Shown: piece after piece, positions 43,151 to 44,151 of the stretch
Numbering within the stretch: the stretch's first letter is position 1
Layout of the letters: the number at the start of each line of letters is the position of its first letter
NCBI GenBank assembly: GCA_949740535.1
Contig: CATJHO010000090.1
Span: 1 to 44,151, forward strand
Length of the DNA stretch: 44,151 nt
Direction of reading: 5' to 3'
From: an uncultured Lachnospiraceae bacterium
GTDB taxonomy: Bacteria; Bacillota; Clostridia; Lachnospirales; Lachnospiraceae
Position numbers and translations under genes: made by a program
The notes under the pieces: model-generated
What the model was told of the DNA's origin: nothing
The model's database searches: none
What the model saw: the letters and a program-made list of their open reading frames with translations, nothing else

Positions 43151-43432
43151 ATGAAAGAAATTAACAGTATTTTATGTTGCTGCATGACAGGAATGGGTTC
43201 CTCTTTCCTGGTAGCCATGAATGTAAAGAAGGTTATGGAGAGTCTTGGGATGGATGATGTGCTGGTAGAGCATGCAGGAACCTATGACGCCGTTCCCGGT
43301 GCAGCGGATCTCTTTGTCTGTTCTGCAGATATCTACGAAGAGTGTGCCCGTGCAGGAGATGCAATTCCTCTGGAGCATTTGACAGATTACGAAGAAATCG
43401 AATCAAAGATTAAAGCTTATTTAAACAGCTAG
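43151..43432 (+). CDS. PTS ascorbate-type subunit IIB (UlaB-like)
   Basis: The 93-residue cytosolic protein belongs to the lactose/cellobiose-ascorbate EIIB type. The phosphocysteine loop reads CCCMTGMGSS (residues 9-18). By alignment with C-x-x-G-x-G-S-S, Cys11 is the active residue, and two extra cysteines precede it. It receives phosphate from EIIA and passes it to the substrate bound by EIIC. GGAGGAAAGGAG supports the start. Confidence 0.9.
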   Translation: MKEINSILCCCMTGMGSSFLVAMNVKKVMESLGMDDVLVEHAGTYDAVPGAADLFVCSADIYEECARAGDAIPLEHLTDYEEIESKIKAYLNS

Positions 43433-43445
43433 ATGGGAAAATATT

Positions 43446-43886
43446 ATGATAACTGAAATGTTAAAGCCAGAGAATGTCCGCATTGTGGAGGAAGCCTGTG
43501 ACTGGGAGAAGGCAATTGAGGTCTGTACCCAGGCACTGGTGGAGCAGGGGTATATCACAGAGCAGTATCCCAAAACCATCATTGAAACAACCAAAAAGCA
43601 TGGCGCTTACTATGTGCTGTGCCCGGATGTGGCCCTTGCCCATGCCAGGCCTGAAGATGGTGTGATAAAAAAGCAGCTTGCGCTTACCCTGTTTCGTCAC
43701 CCCATATCCTTCCCCAACAAGAAGGACACGGTCCGCCTGATTATTACCCTGGCGGCCGAGGATTCCAACAGTCATCTGGATGTGCTGGCCCAGCTGGCAG
43801 AGCTTCTGAATGATGACAGCCGTATAAAGCTTTGTGTGAATATGAATTCAGCTCTGGAGCTCTATGAGGAATTTATCCGCAGTTAA
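43446..43886 (+). CDS. PTS EIIA (mannitol/fructose/ascorbate type)
   Basis: The 146-residue protein is a single EIIA domain. LAHARPEDGV places the phospho-histidine at His66. It takes phosphate from HPr and hands it to EIIB, and may also phosphorylate the PRD regulator. The ribosome-binding site is weak (GGGAAA). Its start is 13 nt after the EIIB stop, so coupling is likely. It ends the PTS cluster; a hairpin and the rplU promoter follow. Confidence 0.92.
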   Translation: MITEMLKPENVRIVEEACDWEKAIEVCTQALVEQGYITEQYPKTIIETTKKHGAYYVLCPDVALAHARPEDGVIKKQLALTLFRHPISFPNKKDTVRLIITLAAEDSNSHLDVLAQLAELLNDDSRIKLCVNMNSALELYEEFIRS

Positions 43887-43921
43887 CAGACGGCATACAG
43901 CAGCAAGCTAAATAAGATACC

Positions 43922-43955
43922 AGCAGTTTCCGGACCGGCAGGCCCGGAAACTGCT
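43922..43955 (+). terminator. 12-bp hairpin after the PTS genes
   Basis: AGCAGTTTCCGG (43922-43933) pairs perfectly with CCGGAAACTGCT (43944-43955) around a 10-nt loop. It is the only strong stem between the PTS cluster and rplU and so the probable terminator. A true T tract does not follow directly, only an A/T-rich stretch after about 15 nt. Confidence 0.6.
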
Positions 43956-43977
43956 ATGTGCTATGTTAAAATATTTC

Positions 43978-44006
43978 TTGACATTTCCTGGGATACATGC
44001 TATTCT
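43978..44006 (+). promoter_or_regulatory. Sigma-A promoter of rplU
   Basis: A perfect TTGACA (43978-43983), 17 nt, and TATTCT (44001-44006). The start near 44013 begins just at the L21 leader RNA. Confidence 0.8.
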
Positions 44007-44091
44007 ATTACGGATGCCGCACAGTGGGGTAGAAGTATGTGTTTTTGACACATCACCGAAGCTGGCGAGTAATGATAATAGGAGGTGCCAT
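44007..44091 (+). promoter_or_regulatory. Ribosomal protein L21 leader RNA
   Basis: The untranslated region has the recognisable Firmicute L21-leader pattern: GCCGCACAG at 44016-44024, GGGGTAGAAG, an ATGTGT/ACACAT hairpin with a T-rich loop, then CACCGAAGCTGGCGAG, followed by AGGAGG and the rplU ATG. Such leaders are thought to be bound by L21 for feedback control. The precise ends are approximate. Confidence 0.85.
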
Positions 44092-44151
44092 ATGTACGCA
44101 ATTATTGCAACAGGTGGTAAACAGTACAAAGTATCTGAGGGCGATGTTATC
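44092..44151 (+). CDS. rplU: 50S ribosomal protein L21 (partial, 5' end)
   Basis: The first 20 codons encode MYAIIATGGKQYKVSEGDVI, which is the unmistakable N-terminus of L21, a 23S rRNA-binding protein of the large subunit. The gene runs off the right edge. GGAGG lies just upstream of the ATG, behind an L21 leader. In related genomes it is preceded directly by rng; here the PTS cluster intervenes. Confidence 0.96.
   Translation, partial: MYAIIATGGKQYKVSEGDVI

Overview
The window looks like chromosome of a spore-forming member of the Lachnospiraceae (Clostridia). The evidence is the set of sporulation genes (yqfC, yqfD, a SpoVB-type flippase, a BofC-like protein, ylbJ), a meso-diaminopimelate dehydrogenase, the paired radical-SAM/DUF2344 genes next to RNase G and ribosomal protein L21, strong purine-rich Shine-Dalgarno sites and moderate GC content. 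Nearly every gene reads on the + strand. The exceptions are a tRNA-Ala and ylbJ. No CRISPR array, rRNA or complete insertion sequence is visible. The species cannot be named from this stretch alone.

Layout. (1) 1-300: the 3' end of a tyrosine integrase gene faces the 3' end of a tRNA-Ala(GGC) gene, which looks like the right-hand edge of an integrated element lying to the left. (2) 356-3411: ddh, a DUF2284 protein and a zinc alcohol dehydrogenase. (3) 3425-9473: a sporulation and RNA-metabolism block (yqfC-yqfD-phoH-ybeY), a DUF3048 lipoprotein and a lipid-linked oligosaccharide flippase, ending in a terminator whose 3' arm is also the ribosome-binding site of the next gene. (4) 9474-15807: a BofC-like protein, a patatin phospholipase, a DUF896 protein, 5-formyl-THF cyclo-ligase, proA-rsmD, coaD, a coiled-coil protein and the convergent ylbJ. 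Two related structured intergenic elements of about 145 nt bracket proA-rsmD.

(5) 15841-26249: ten closely spaced co-directional genes: a dipeptidase, an M23 peptidase, a small alarmone synthetase, an rRNA methyltransferase, two pseudouridine synthases, a HAD phosphatase, YgiQ, a short-chain dehydrogenase and a membrane protein. (6) 26256-28478: a TPR membrane protein, a membrane metalloprotease and recU. (7) 28462-33240: a partial histidine operon (hisZG fusion, hisD, hisB, hisIE with an extra N-terminal half-barrel) behind a perfect consensus promoter located in the end of recU. (8) 33371-35629: a small membrane protein and a GT-C/DUF2142-like membrane protein. (9) 35703-39501: the rSAM-DUF2344-RNase G set that normally leads into rplU. 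(10) 39498-43886: an ascorbate-type PTS (PRD regulator, EIIC, EIIB, EIIA) placed between RNase G and rplU. (11) 43978-44151: a promoter, the L21 leader RNA and the first 20 codons of rplU.

Most of the window is ordinary core genome. The observations most worth a second look are the pair of covarying structured intergenic repeats around proA-rsmD, the two gene fusions in the his operon, the terminator that overlaps a ribosome-binding site at 9432-9473, the PTS cluster that interrupts the RNase G-rplU neighbourhood, and the integrase/tRNA junction at the left edge.
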